Assembly (NCBI RefSeq): GCF_002531755.2
Contig: NZ_CP035001.1
Coordinates: forward strand, 645,382-709,381
Direction of reading: 5' to 3'
Origin: Rhizobium acidisoli
GTDB taxonomy: Bacteria; Pseudomonadota; Alphaproteobacteria; Rhizobiales; Rhizobiaceae
DNA: 64,000 bases
The notes beneath the pieces are model-generated. The model searched no databases. It was not told the DNA's origin and saw only the letters and a program-made list of their open reading frames with translations. A program made the translations under genes and the position numbers. Each line of letters starts with the position of its first letter. Positions within the stretch are counted from its first letter, which is position 1. Positions 52,087 through 59,951 of this stretch are shown in pieces.

Positions 52087-52880
52087 AGCAGGTTCACCTC
52101 CGCCTTCGAGATCGTGTAGTAGCGGCCGTCTTTCCTCTGGCCGCGGGCAAAGACCCAGCCGGCATATTCGAGCAGCAGGAAACGCGCTTCGACTGTGGCG
52201 GTCACCGGCACGTGCGGCGAGCGGTTGATGGCGGCATAGAGCGCCATCGGCGCGCGATCGACGGTCACGGTGACGTTCTGCGGGTCGAACATATAGCGGG
52301 CCTGGTTGCGCATCGCCCGCCAGTTCTTCGAAAGGCCGGAGGCATCGGCAAGGCTCTTCAGCGCTTCTTCCGGCGGCTGGCAGGCGCCGACACATTTCAG
52401 CTGGTCGTAGGGGGCGGCCGGGATCAGCGCCAGGCGGGCGGCAAGATCGGCTTTTCCAGGTGCGGCATCGTCATCGCAGGTCTTGGCGTCGATGAAGCTC
52501 CGGATGGTGATCGGTAAAGCCGGGCAGAAATAGACGCGGGCGCTGCGGGCCGCCGCATAGGCGGCATAATGGGTGAAGAGGTGGTTTTTCGCCAGGATCG
52601 CGAACTGGAACACCACGAACATGAAGAAGACGAAGACCGGCGTGACGAGCACGAAATCCATCATCGTCGTGCTGCCGGAGCTATCGCCGTGCAGCTCTGA
52701 TATCCGGCGCCGGCGGGCGGAAAGCCGCGGCAGCAGCAGCATCGAGGCAAGCAGGATCATCGCGATCGCAAAGGTGCCGAAGAGCGCGCCGTGATCCTCG
52801 GGGATCCAGAAGGTCCGCGAGTGCAGGATCGAACTCCAGAAGGCACCGTCGAAGAGGGGGCGTTCGAGTTCCGCGCGCAT
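52083..52880 (-). CDS. TadE-like pilus protein with extra N-terminal helix
   Basis: A 265-aa protein. An N-terminal segment (GTFAIAMILLASMLLLP) precedes a TadE-like leader GSTTMMDFVLVTPVFVFFMF, in which Asp stands where the pilin family has Glu. The remainder is exported, with paired cysteines (CDDD, CVGACQPP). Because of the first helix it may span the membrane twice. It overlaps the TadG-like gene and follows the prepilin peptidase by 5 bp. Confidence 0.75.
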   Translation of the reverse strand: MRAELERPLFDGAFWSSILHSRTFWIPEDHGALFGTFAIAMILLASMLLLPRLSARRRRISELHGDSSGSTTMMDFVLVTPVFVFFMFVVFQFAILAKNHLFTHYAAYAAARSARVYFCPALPITIRSFIDAKTCDDDAAPGKADLAARLALIPAAPYDQLKCVGACQPPEEALKSLADASGLSKNWRAMRNQARYMFDPQNVTVTVDRAPMALYAAINRSPHVPVTATVEARFLLLEYAGWVFARGQRKDGRYYTISKAEVNLL

Positions 52881-52885
52881 TGCCG

Positions 52886-53449
52886 TTACCTCACGAGTGA
52901 AAGAGGGGTGAAATCAGGCATGAACAGGCACCAGAGAAGTCCGAGAGCGGCGGCAACGCCGAAGCGGACGGTATGATGTGTTTCGCGCGGCTTCAGCACC
53001 GAAGCGGCATCGCGGAAACCGGCGGGCAGCAGCAGGGCGAACAGTCCGACGTTCCCGGCCAGCACGCTCCACTGAACACGCCGCGCCATCGAGAACAGGG
53101 CGATCACGCCGCCGACCATTAGCGATGCGAGCGTCACGTCGATGGCGGGCCAGAGGCCGAGAATGGCGCCGAGCGCCGCCATCAGCTTGACATCGCCGCC
53201 GCCGCAGCTTCCGGCTGCGAAGGCGATGATGAAGATCATGCCGGCCGCAATCAGGCCGGCAAAGGCAAGGCCGATCCCTGCGAGACCTCCACCGGCTGCC
53301 GCCAGCATGAAGCCAGCAAGCAGGCAGGGATAGGTGACGGCGTTCGGGATGTGACCCTGGCGGTGATCGAGCACCGCCGCGGTCGTGGCGCAGGCGACGG
53401 CAAGAGCCGCCGCCGCAGGCATCAGGGTCAGATCGTAGGTCATATCCAT
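52886..53449 (-). CDS. cpaA: CpaA/TadV prepilin peptidase
   Basis: A 187-aa polytopic protein of the A24 family. The two catalytic Asp regions are seen: LDHRQGHIPNAVTYP and GSCGGGDVKLMAALGA. It cleaves the Flp-type and TadE-type leaders at the inner membrane. It lies 14 bp downstream of the small pilin-like gene. Confidence 0.9.
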   Translation of the reverse strand: MDMTYDLTLMPAAAALAVACATTAAVLDHRQGHIPNAVTYPCLLAGFMLAAAGGGLAGIGLAFAGLIAAGMIFIIAFAAGSCGGGDVKLMAALGAILGLWPAIDVTLASLMVGGVIALFSMARRVQWSVLAGNVGLFALLLPAGFRDAASVLKPRETHHTVRFGVAAALGLLWCLFMPDFTPLSLVR

Positions 53450-53463
53450 GACACGGGATCCGC

Positions 53464-53667
53464 TTATTGACCCGGCTCGGGAATTCTCTCAGCGTCGGAG
53501 AGAGCCGTGTTCTTTTCGTTGAACCATTCGCCGATCTGTTTGCCGAATGCGAGTAGAAGCAGCATCAGCGGAATGACGATCAGGGCGACGGCAAGGACGA
53601 TCTGGGCCATGTCGCCACGTTCGTCCTGGTGAAGTGCAATTGCGAGAGTCTTGAGTTTTCCAAACAT
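53464..53667 (-). CDS. Small Flp-pilin-like protein
   Basis: A 67-aa protein starting at ATG 53667 (GAGGAA ribosome site). DERG is followed by DMAQIVLAVALIVIPLMLLLL, a leader and hydrophobic helix like type IVb pilins, but the usual Glu-Tyr after the cut is missing. The tail (FNEKNTALSDAERIPEPGQ) is polar. It heads the minus tad arm, the usual place for the pilin gene, so it may be the shaft protein or a variant pseudopilin. Confidence 0.65.
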   Translation of the reverse strand: MFGKLKTLAIALHQDERGDMAQIVLAVALIVIPLMLLLLAFGKQIGEWFNEKNTALSDAERIPEPGQ

Positions 53668-54177
53668 CTGCGTATTCCTCGTTCCTAGGTTTGTTTCGGA
53701 TCGAAGACCTGAGAGAAGATTACCAAGCATACGGTATCGATCCGAACCAGCACGTTGCTCGTTCCAATGATATGTTCTGCTTCAGCTTTTCTTCCCCGGC
53801 GGCCAACGCTTGTTGAGCAACACCATTAAGACCCAAGAGTGCGCCCAAGGCCAGCCCTCCGTCAAGCAAACGGAACGAAGGGTTCCAATTGTCTGGGAGG
53901 TGTCTCTTGATGAAACGGAGTTGACGGCGGTAATTTTCAACTAACCGCCTGAAGACACTATAGTTTTACCCCGAAGAAGCTACTTTGTGACGGCTTTGCC
54001 AACTGTCGCCGACTGCCCCATAATTGGTCAATTCTTTCAAGGCGATAGAATAGACACCACAGCGCAGGCCCTATCGGCCGCTCGCGCGGGACGCGGCCAT
54101 GGCGTTGCTTGGCGATCTGGATTAAGCTTCTCCGACATTATGGGCCTCGCCCTTCAGTCGTTCCGGAGAAACGAACC
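53668..54177. other. Divergent intergenic region of the tad locus
   Basis: About 510 bp between the two tad arms. It includes a possible stem (ggcggt...accgcc near 53923-53948) and an AT-rich part near 53905-53975 suited to promoters for both directions. No conserved ORF could be supported. Confidence 0.45.
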
Positions 54178-54309
54178 ATGGAAACGATGAGCAGCATCCT
54201 GATACTTGCATTGGTCCTCATTCCATTGATGATGTTCTTTCCAACCGCAGTTCAAATGATGGCGACACTGTTCGGCATGAGCACGGTTCTGGTGGGGATG
54301 CCGCTCTGA
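54178..54309 (+). CDS. 43-aa pilin-like membrane peptide
   Basis: Starts at ATG 54178 (after cgttccggagaaacgaacc) and its stop TGA overlaps the next gene's ATG (TGATG). The peptide is one helix, SSILILALVLIPLMMFFPTA, with the VLIPLMM stretch recalling the 67-aa protein at 53464 (ALIVIPLMLLL). It has no leader peptide of the DERG kind. It is coupled to the second ATPase. Probably a tiny pilus or regulator subunit; a short membrane peptide of this kind would be missed by most gene callers. Confidence 0.55.
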   Translation: METMSSILILALVLIPLMMFFPTAVQMMATLFGMSTVLVGMPL

Positions 54310-55451
54310 TGAAGGCCGTATCCGACGACGCCGCCGAACAGGCGACCTTCCAGGTCCTGACCCGGGCGCTGGACAAGCTCTTGGGCCCGATCCGCTTTCT
54401 GCTCGAGGATCCAAGCGTGTCGGAAATCCTGATCAACGGGACATCCGATATCTTCGTCGAAAGGCGCGGCAAGCTCGAGCGCGCCGATACGCGTTTTGCC
54501 AGCCGCGAGGATCTGGAATCGGCCGCGCGCAGCATCGCGCAATTCTCCGGCAAGCGGTTGACGCCGGAGGAGCCGAGCGTCGAGGCCCGCCTGCCGGACG
54601 GTTCGCGCGTGCAGATGATCCAGCCGCCGGCCGCCCGCACCGGGCTCTGCATCTCCATCCGCCGTTTCTTGAAAGAACATCGCAGCATTCGCGATCTCGT
54701 CACCCAGGGCAGCCTGACCGAAGCGTCGCTGTCGCTGCTGCAGGCGGCCGTCGGGCTGCAGAAGAACGTCATCATTTCAGGCGGCACCGGCACCGGCAAG
54801 ACGACGATGCTGAACGCGCTGTCGGAGGCCTTTGCCGACCACGAGCGGATCATCGTCATCGAGGACACCTCGGAACTGCAGATCCGCAAGGAGCATGTCG
54901 TCTATCTCGAGGTGACGAAGCCCGACCGTTTCGGCCGCGGCGGCGCCAGCATCCGCGACCTGTTCCGCTCGTCGCTGCGCATGCGCCCCGACCGCATCAT
55001 CGTCGGCGAGTGCCGCGGCGGCGAGGCGCTCGATATGATTCAGGCGATGACCTCGGGCCATAGTGGCAGCCTGTCGACGGTGCATGCCAACACGCCCTAC
55101 GACGCCCTGCACCGGCTGGAAACGCTGGCGCTGATGTCGGATATCGACATGCCGCTCCGGCCGCTGCGCGCCCAGATCGCCTCGGCAGTCGACGTCGTCG
55201 TGCAGATCGCCCGTTTCAAGCGCACCGGCCGACGCCGGGTGATCGAGATTTCCGAGATCAAGGGCCTGAACAATGACGGCCAATATATCGTCGAGAGCAT
55301 CTATAAGCTCGAAGGCGACGGCCATTCCAATTCCGACGGCGCATTGCTCTGGACCGGGGTCGTGCCGAGTTTCGCTGCCGATGCGGTGGAAGAGCTGCAA
55401 GGCGCGGAGCGCGCCGAATGGATGACGCCCGCCGCGCGGGAAACGGCTTGA
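54309..55451 (+). CDS. CpaF/TadA-type secretion ATPase, second copy
   Basis: A 380-aa protein. CpaF domain (IRFLLEDPSVSEILINGTSD), Walker A ISGGTGTGKTTMLNAL (about 155-171), VIEDTSELQI, GECRGGEALDM and the HANTPYDALHRLE box are present. It lacks the FHA extension of the gene at 46009. Encoded divergently from the minus arm together with a 43-aa pilin-like peptide, so a second, alternative motor is likely. Confidence 0.88.
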   Translation: MKAVSDDAAEQATFQVLTRALDKLLGPIRFLLEDPSVSEILINGTSDIFVERRGKLERADTRFASREDLESAARSIAQFSGKRLTPEEPSVEARLPDGSRVQMIQPPAARTGLCISIRRFLKEHRSIRDLVTQGSLTEASLSLLQAAVGLQKNVIISGGTGTGKTTMLNALSEAFADHERIIVIEDTSELQIRKEHVVYLEVTKPDRFGRGGASIRDLFRSSLRMRPDRIIVGECRGGEALDMIQAMTSGHSGSLSTVHANTPYDALHRLETLALMSDIDMPLRPLRAQIASAVDVVVQIARFKRTGRRRVIEISEIKGLNNDGQYIVESIYKLEGDGHSNSDGALLWTGVVPSFAADAVEELQGAERAEWMTPAARETA

Positions 55452-55498
55452 AAGCTATTGGCAGACTCCACTGCTGGAAAGCGGGTCAGGATTTGCCG

Positions 55499-55822
55499 TC
55501 AGGCGATACTCAGAAAAACGGCGAGCGATCTTGTGACCGCCAGGAGAGCATCATCTTCCAGGCGGCCGATTATCGGGCCAATTCTATCCCGTTTCACGGA
55601 CATGGTTTTATCCACCATCACTTGCGAGACTTTGCGCAAACCGCTGAGTGCTGTCGGCTCGATGGTTGGCCGAATGATCGGCGCATCGATGAGCGTGCCA
55701 GAAATCAGCAGCACGGTAACCGTGCCCGTTGCGTCGAATTGATCTGCCTGGATGATAAGCGCCGGACGAGGCTTGCCGAAATCGCCGGTGATTGCGACGG
55801 TTACGATGTCACCGCGCCTCAC
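55499..55822 (-). CDS. mazF: MazF/PemK-family toxin
   Basis: A 107-aa protein starting at ATG 55822, overlapping the antitoxin by 4 bp. RGDIVTVAITGDFGKPRPAL and the central and C-terminal DKTMSVKRDRIG motifs fit the MazF endoribonuclease fold. It would cut RNA when free of the antitoxin. It converges with the second CpaF gene. Confidence 0.88.
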   Translation of the reverse strand: MRRGDIVTVAITGDFGKPRPALIIQADQFDATGTVTVLLISGTLIDAPIIRPTIEPTALSGLRKVSQVMVDKTMSVKRDRIGPIIGRLEDDALLAVTRSLAVFLSIA

Positions 55823-56043
55823 GCCTCACCTTCGGAGTCCAGATCGGCGAGTGCGCCATCGAGGAAATCCTGCAAATCGCGATCTCCGGCGTCGGCAAGG
55901 GCTGCCTGAACGGACTGACGATGGCATTCCTCGGCAAAACCGGGGCGGCGGGTATCGGGCACCCATATTTGCACGGGACGCAGCCCAGCAGCCCGCAAGG
56001 CCTCGCGGCGCTTTTGAACTCTTTCGTTGACCGGCGTTGCCAT
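55819..56043 (-). CDS. mazE: MazE-type antitoxin (DUF3018-like)
   Basis: A 74-aa protein, ATG 56043 (GGAG 6 nt upstream). NERVQKRREALRAAGLRPVQ with a small strand (VQIWVPDT) forms a DNA-binding-like N-terminus; the acidic tail (LQDFLDGALADLDSEGEA) should wrap the toxin. It is 4-bp coupled to the toxin. It lies just after the operator and promoter at 56062-56099. Confidence 0.85.
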   Translation of the reverse strand: MATPVNERVQKRREALRAAGLRPVQIWVPDTRRPGFAEECHRQSVQAALADAGDRDLQDFLDGALADLDSEGEA

Positions 56044-56061
56044 GTTTGGCTCCATTATGGC

Positions 56062-56073
56062 GTTACATGTAAC
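56062..56073. promoter_or_regulatory. Operator palindrome of the mazEF pair
   Basis: GTTACATGTAAC is a perfect 12-bp palindrome, 18 bp upstream of the antitoxin ATG 56043. It overlaps the -10 hexamer, the arrangement expected for autorepression by the antitoxin or TA complex. Confidence 0.7.
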
Positions 56074-56099
56074 ATAGGAGCCTGGTATTGCCTTGTCAA
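56071..56099 (-). promoter_or_regulatory. Sigma-70-type promoter for mazEF
   Basis: On the minus strand TTGACA (56099-56094) is followed after exactly 17 bp by TATGTT (56076-56071). Both are close to consensus. The -10 overlaps the GTTACATGTAAC palindrome, and the coding start is about 28 bp below the -10. Confidence 0.7.
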
Positions 56100-56164
56100 T
56101 GTCCGGCGGTTGGGCTGCTCAGGCACATAGAAATGAAACCTGCTTAGTGTTGCTGGAGCAGGCC

Positions 56165-56713
56165 CTATGCGCCGCCATCCTTTTCGGCGCTCGCCGCCAT
56201 ATGCCTCAGCTCGTCCCAGAGGCTTTCGGCGAAGCTGCGCAGGACCGTGAGTTCGAAGTCGTCATCGCCGGTGCGGACGATCTGCACGGAGAGATGGCCG
56301 ACCATGGTCATTGCCGAACTGCCCTCGGCAAACACGGTCGGATCGAGATCGACGGCGGTGCCCTTTGAGAGCAGCAGCCGCGAGGATCGGCCGGAAACGC
56401 CGATACGGACGCGCCCGTGGCTCTGGTCCATGACGAAGGCCTTTCCGGCCAGCGCTGCCGTCAGGGCGTCGAGACCGGCTGAAGCAAGCGGCTCGTCGCC
56501 GGCGATGAACCATTGGCGGAAGCCGGCCTTGCGGATCGAACTGTTGGTAAAGCCGGCCTTGACCAGTTCGGCGGCCAGTGCCGGCGGCTCGATCGCGCCG
56601 AGCACGTGCAGCAGATGGCCTTCCGGCAAGGCTTCCATCCGGAGACTGGCCCCTGTCATGCCGTTATATCTAGCGCCGGCGAGAACCGGTCGATGCTCGG
56701 GAAGATCAGGCAT
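56165..56713 (-). CDS. soxG: Sarcosine oxidase subunit gamma
   Basis: A 182-aa protein, start ATG 56713 (overlaps the soxA stop by 8 bp). It resembles the small SoxG subunit: LRMEALPEGHLLHVLGA, RQWFIAGDE, SHGRVRIGVSGRSS. It completes the heterotetramer SoxBDAG that oxidises sarcosine to glycine and formaldehyde, passing the methylene group to tetrahydrofolate. It is last in the minus-strand operon. Confidence 0.85.
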   Translation of the reverse strand: MPDLPEHRPVLAGARYNGMTGASLRMEALPEGHLLHVLGAIEPPALAAELVKAGFTNSSIRKAGFRQWFIAGDEPLASAGLDALTAALAGKAFVMDQSHGRVRIGVSGRSSRLLLSKGTAVDLDPTVFAEGSSAMTMVGHLSVQIVRTGDDDFELTVLRSFAESLWDELRHMAASAEKDGGA

Positions 56714-59660
56714 GGAGCTTCTCGTTTTCGGGATCGATGAAGACGGGATGGCAGAGCACCGCATCGGTGTATTCATTGTGCAGCCCGTTCCAGACCGTCA
56801 CCTTCTCACCGATGCGCTCCGGCCCGCGCCGGACGAGCGCCAGACCGATCTTATGGCCGAGCGTCGGCGAAAAGGCGCTTGAGGTGACATAGCCCTGATC
56901 GTTTTCGAGCGTTGCCGCAGCACCTTCGGCAAGGATATGCGAGCCGGTGCGGAAGCCGCTTGCCGGGTTGAGCGGCTTGACGCCGACGAGGCGCGGCCGC
57001 TCGGGATCCTGCAGGCCCTCGCGGGCAAGCATCGCCTTGCCGATGAAATCTGGCTTGGTGCTGGAAATCATGCGGCCAAAACCGAGATCGCCTGGGGTGA
57101 CCGTGCCGTTGATCTCGGCATGGGTGACATGGCCCTTCTCGATGCGCAGGACGCCGAGCGCTTCAGCGCCATAGGCGCAGATGCCATGCTTTTCCCCGGC
57201 CGCCATGATGGCGTCGGCAACGCTCTCGCCGTAACCGGCCGGCACGGCCAGCTCGTAGGCGAGTTCGCCGGAGAAGGATATCCGGAAGAGCCGGCCTTCG
57301 AGGCGGCCTGCGAATAGCGACACCTTGCGGGCGCTCATGAAGGGGAAGGCGGCATCCGAGATATCCTCGTCGACGATCTCCGAAAGGATTACGCGGGACT
57401 TCGGCCCGGCAACGGCCATCTGCGCCCATTGATCGGTCGAGGAGGCGAAGCAGACGTCGAGCTCCGGCCAGAGCGTCTGGGCGCAGAATTCGAGATGGGT
57501 CAGCACCCCGGCGGCAAGCGCCGTTGTCGTCGTCATGAAGAAATGCTCGTCGCTGAAGCGGCTGGTGGTGCCGTCATCATAGATGAAGCCGTCCTCGCGC
57601 AGCATGATGCCGTAACGCGCCTTGCCGACGGCAAGCTTGGCGAAGCCGTTGCAATAGACACGGTCGAGGAAAGGCGCGGCATCGCGGCCGAAGATTTCGA
57701 TCTTGCCGAGGGTCGAGACGTCGCAGAGGCCGGCATTTTTGCGAATGTTCAGCACTTCGCGGTCCACGCTCTCGCGCCATGTCGCCTCGCCTGCGCGCGG
57801 GAACCAGGACGATCGGTACCAGAGGCCGGCTTCGACGAAGACCGCGCCGTTCTTCTTAGCCCAGCCATGCAGCGGCGATTTGCGCGCCGGCTGGAAATCC
57901 TTGCCGCGCGATGCCCCGGTCAGAGCGCCGAAGGAGACCGGCGTATAGAAAGGCCGGAAGGTCGTCGTTCCCACCTCGGCGGGCGACACGCCGCGCGCCT
58001 CAGCCAGAATGCCGATGGCGTTGATGTTGGAAAGCTTGCCTTGGTCGGTCGCCATGCCTGATGTTGTATAACGCTTGGCAAGCTCGACATGGCCGTAGCC
58101 TTCGCGCACCGCGAGGCCGAGGTCCTTGAGATGCACGTCATTCTGATAATCGACGAAAGCCTTGCCCTTCGAGCCCTTGACGGACCAGAGCGGCTTTGAG
58201 CCTCGAGCCGCTTCCGGGGCAGCGGCAAAGGCCGGGTCCGCCGCTGCAAAACCGATCGCCTTCAGGGCGGCGGCCGCCTTTGCGGCGCCATCGCCGAGGC
58301 AGGCCGTGGTTTGCGCAAGCCCGGCAGCCGCGCCGGCAACGGCAAGACCGTCCTGCGCGGCCGGCGCCAGAAACGCTGCGGCCTCGTCCGACCATTGCGG
58401 CTTGCCGCCGCGATGGCAGGCAAGATGGATGATCGGGCTCCAGCCGCCCGACATGGCAAGCGCATCGGCGTCGATGCGGCGGATACCGCCTGTGGTTTCA
58501 ACGCTGACGCCGCGCAGGCGCTGGCCGCCGAACGCATCGATCACCCGGGCGCCCTTCAGCACTTCGGCGCGGCCCTGCCAGCCCTTGCCGGCATCGGGGC
58601 GGCTGTCGACGATCGCCGCGACGGCGAGGCCGGCCGCCTCGAGATCGGCGGCGGTGCGGTAGCCGGCATCGTTGGTGGTGAAGATCACCGTGCTTTTGCC
58701 TGGCGCCACCGCCTGCCGGTTGAGATAGCTGCGCATGGCGCCTGCCATCATCACGCCTGGTATATCGTTGCCGCCGAAGACGAGCGGCCGTTCCTCTGCC
58801 CCTGTCGCCAGGATCGCCTGGCGGGCGACGATGCGCCACAACCGTTCGACCGGGCGCTCCGGATCGGGGAGCGCCACATGCTTCTGCACGCGTTCGACGG
58901 CGCCGAAGACATTGTCGTCGTACCAGCCGAAAACGGTCATGCGCGGTAGGCGGCGCACATTTGAAAGGCTCTCGAGTTCGGCCAGCAACTCGCCGAGAAG
59001 CGCGTCGGCCGGCTTGCCCTCGACAGTGCCGTGGGAAAGCAGGCTGCCGCCGAGTTCCGGGCCTTCGTCGGCGAGGATGACGCGGGCGCCGGCGCGGCCG
59101 GCGGTCAGTGCCGCGGCAAGGCCGGCAGGGCCGGCGCCGATCACCAACAGATCGCAATGCGCCCAGCATTTCTCGTAGGTGTCGGGATCGGCCTCATAGG
59201 AGGCTCTGCCGAGACCCGCCGCCTTGCGGATCACCGGCTCGTAGAGCTTTTCCCACAGCGCTGCCGGCCACATGAAGGTCTTATAGTAGAAACCGGCGCT
59301 GAGGAAAGGCGAGAGCAGGCCGTTGACCGCGCCGACATCGAAGCCGAGCGACGGCCAGCGGTTCTGGCTTCTTGCCGCCAGCCCCTCGTAAAGTTCGATC
59401 ATCGTCGCCCGCGTATTCGGCTCGGTGCGCCCGCCGCTGCCTGTCGTCACCAGCGCGTTCGGTTCGGCCGCACCCGCCGTCAGGATGCCGCGCGGGCGGT
59501 GATATTTGAAACTGCGGCCGACGAGCTGGACGCTGTTGGCAAGCAGCGCCGAGGCGAGCGTATCGCCCGGATGGCCTGCGAGCGCCTTGTCGTCGAAGCT
59601 GAAGCCGAGTGTCGTGGCGCGGTCGATGCGGCCGCCGGAGGAAAGACGGAAGCTCGTCAT
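56706..59660 (-). CDS. soxA: Sarcosine oxidase subunit alpha
   Basis: A 984-aa protein, start ATG 59660 (4-bp overlap with soxD). N-terminal ferredoxin-like region without iron-sulfur cysteines (LAGHPGDTLASALLANSV), an NAD(P)/FAD-binding domain (LLVIGAGPAGLAAAL at about 170), and a C-terminal GCV_T aminomethyl-transferase-type half that holds folate. Length and order match the known alpha subunit. Works in the cytosol with beta, delta and gamma. Confidence 0.92.
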   Translation of the reverse strand: MTSFRLSSGGRIDRATTLGFSFDDKALAGHPGDTLASALLANSVQLVGRSFKYHRPRGILTAGAAEPNALVTTGSGGRTEPNTRATMIELYEGLAARSQNRWPSLGFDVGAVNGLLSPFLSAGFYYKTFMWPAALWEKLYEPVIRKAAGLGRASYEADPDTYEKCWAHCDLLVIGAGPAGLAAALTAGRAGARVILADEGPELGGSLLSHGTVEGKPADALLGELLAELESLSNVRRLPRMTVFGWYDDNVFGAVERVQKHVALPDPERPVERLWRIVARQAILATGAEERPLVFGGNDIPGVMMAGAMRSYLNRQAVAPGKSTVIFTTNDAGYRTAADLEAAGLAVAAIVDSRPDAGKGWQGRAEVLKGARVIDAFGGQRLRGVSVETTGGIRRIDADALAMSGGWSPIIHLACHRGGKPQWSDEAAAFLAPAAQDGLAVAGAAAGLAQTTACLGDGAAKAAAALKAIGFAAADPAFAAAPEAARGSKPLWSVKGSKGKAFVDYQNDVHLKDLGLAVREGYGHVELAKRYTTSGMATDQGKLSNINAIGILAEARGVSPAEVGTTTFRPFYTPVSFGALTGASRGKDFQPARKSPLHGWAKKNGAVFVEAGLWYRSSWFPRAGEATWRESVDREVLNIRKNAGLCDVSTLGKIEIFGRDAAPFLDRVYCNGFAKLAVGKARYGIMLREDGFIYDDGTTSRFSDEHFFMTTTTALAAGVLTHLEFCAQTLWPELDVCFASSTDQWAQMAVAGPKSRVILSEIVDEDISDAAFPFMSARKVSLFAGRLEGRLFRISFSGELAYELAVPAGYGESVADAIMAAGEKHGICAYGAEALGVLRIEKGHVTHAEINGTVTPGDLGFGRMISSTKPDFIGKAMLAREGLQDPERPRLVGVKPLNPASGFRTGSHILAEGAAATLENDQGYVTSSAFSPTLGHKIGLALVRRGPERIGEKVTVWNGLHNEYTDAVLCHPVFIDPENEKLHA

Positions 59661-59938
59661 GCCGGTTCTCCGCCGAGCTTCGCAAGGGCAGCATCCCTGA
59701 CGCCATGGACCGCATGGGTGACGGTATCGCGCTCGACGATCAGCCAGCGTCGGCATCCGGAGGAATGGTGCCAATATTCGCTGTGGCGGCCGCGCGGATT
59801 GTCGCGCAGATAGACATAGTCGAACCAGGCATCAGCACCGGCGTCCGGCGCCGGCCTGACAAGGCCGGCATCGCCGCGGATCGAGAATTCCTCCTTGGGC
59901 CGGACGCCGCAATGGGGACAAGAAATCAGGCTTGCCAT
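59657..59938 (-). CDS. soxD: Sarcosine oxidase subunit delta
   Basis: A 93-aa small subunit with a zinc-type CPHCG motif near the N-terminus and the YVYLRDNPRGRHSEYWHHSSG region. It overlaps soxA by 4 bp and lies 13 bp after soxB. It is the small zinc-binding piece of the tetramer. Confidence 0.9.
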   Translation of the reverse strand: MASLISCPHCGVRPKEEFSIRGDAGLVRPAPDAGADAWFDYVYLRDNPRGRHSEYWHHSSGCRRWLIVERDTVTHAVHGVRDAALAKLGGEPA

Positions 59939-59951
59939 CGTCTAAATGTCC

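Noticed and set aside
50020..52119. 699-aa plus-strand ORF over the TadE/TadG-like genes
   Set aside because: Antisense shadow; the minus strand shows leader peptides and translational coupling.
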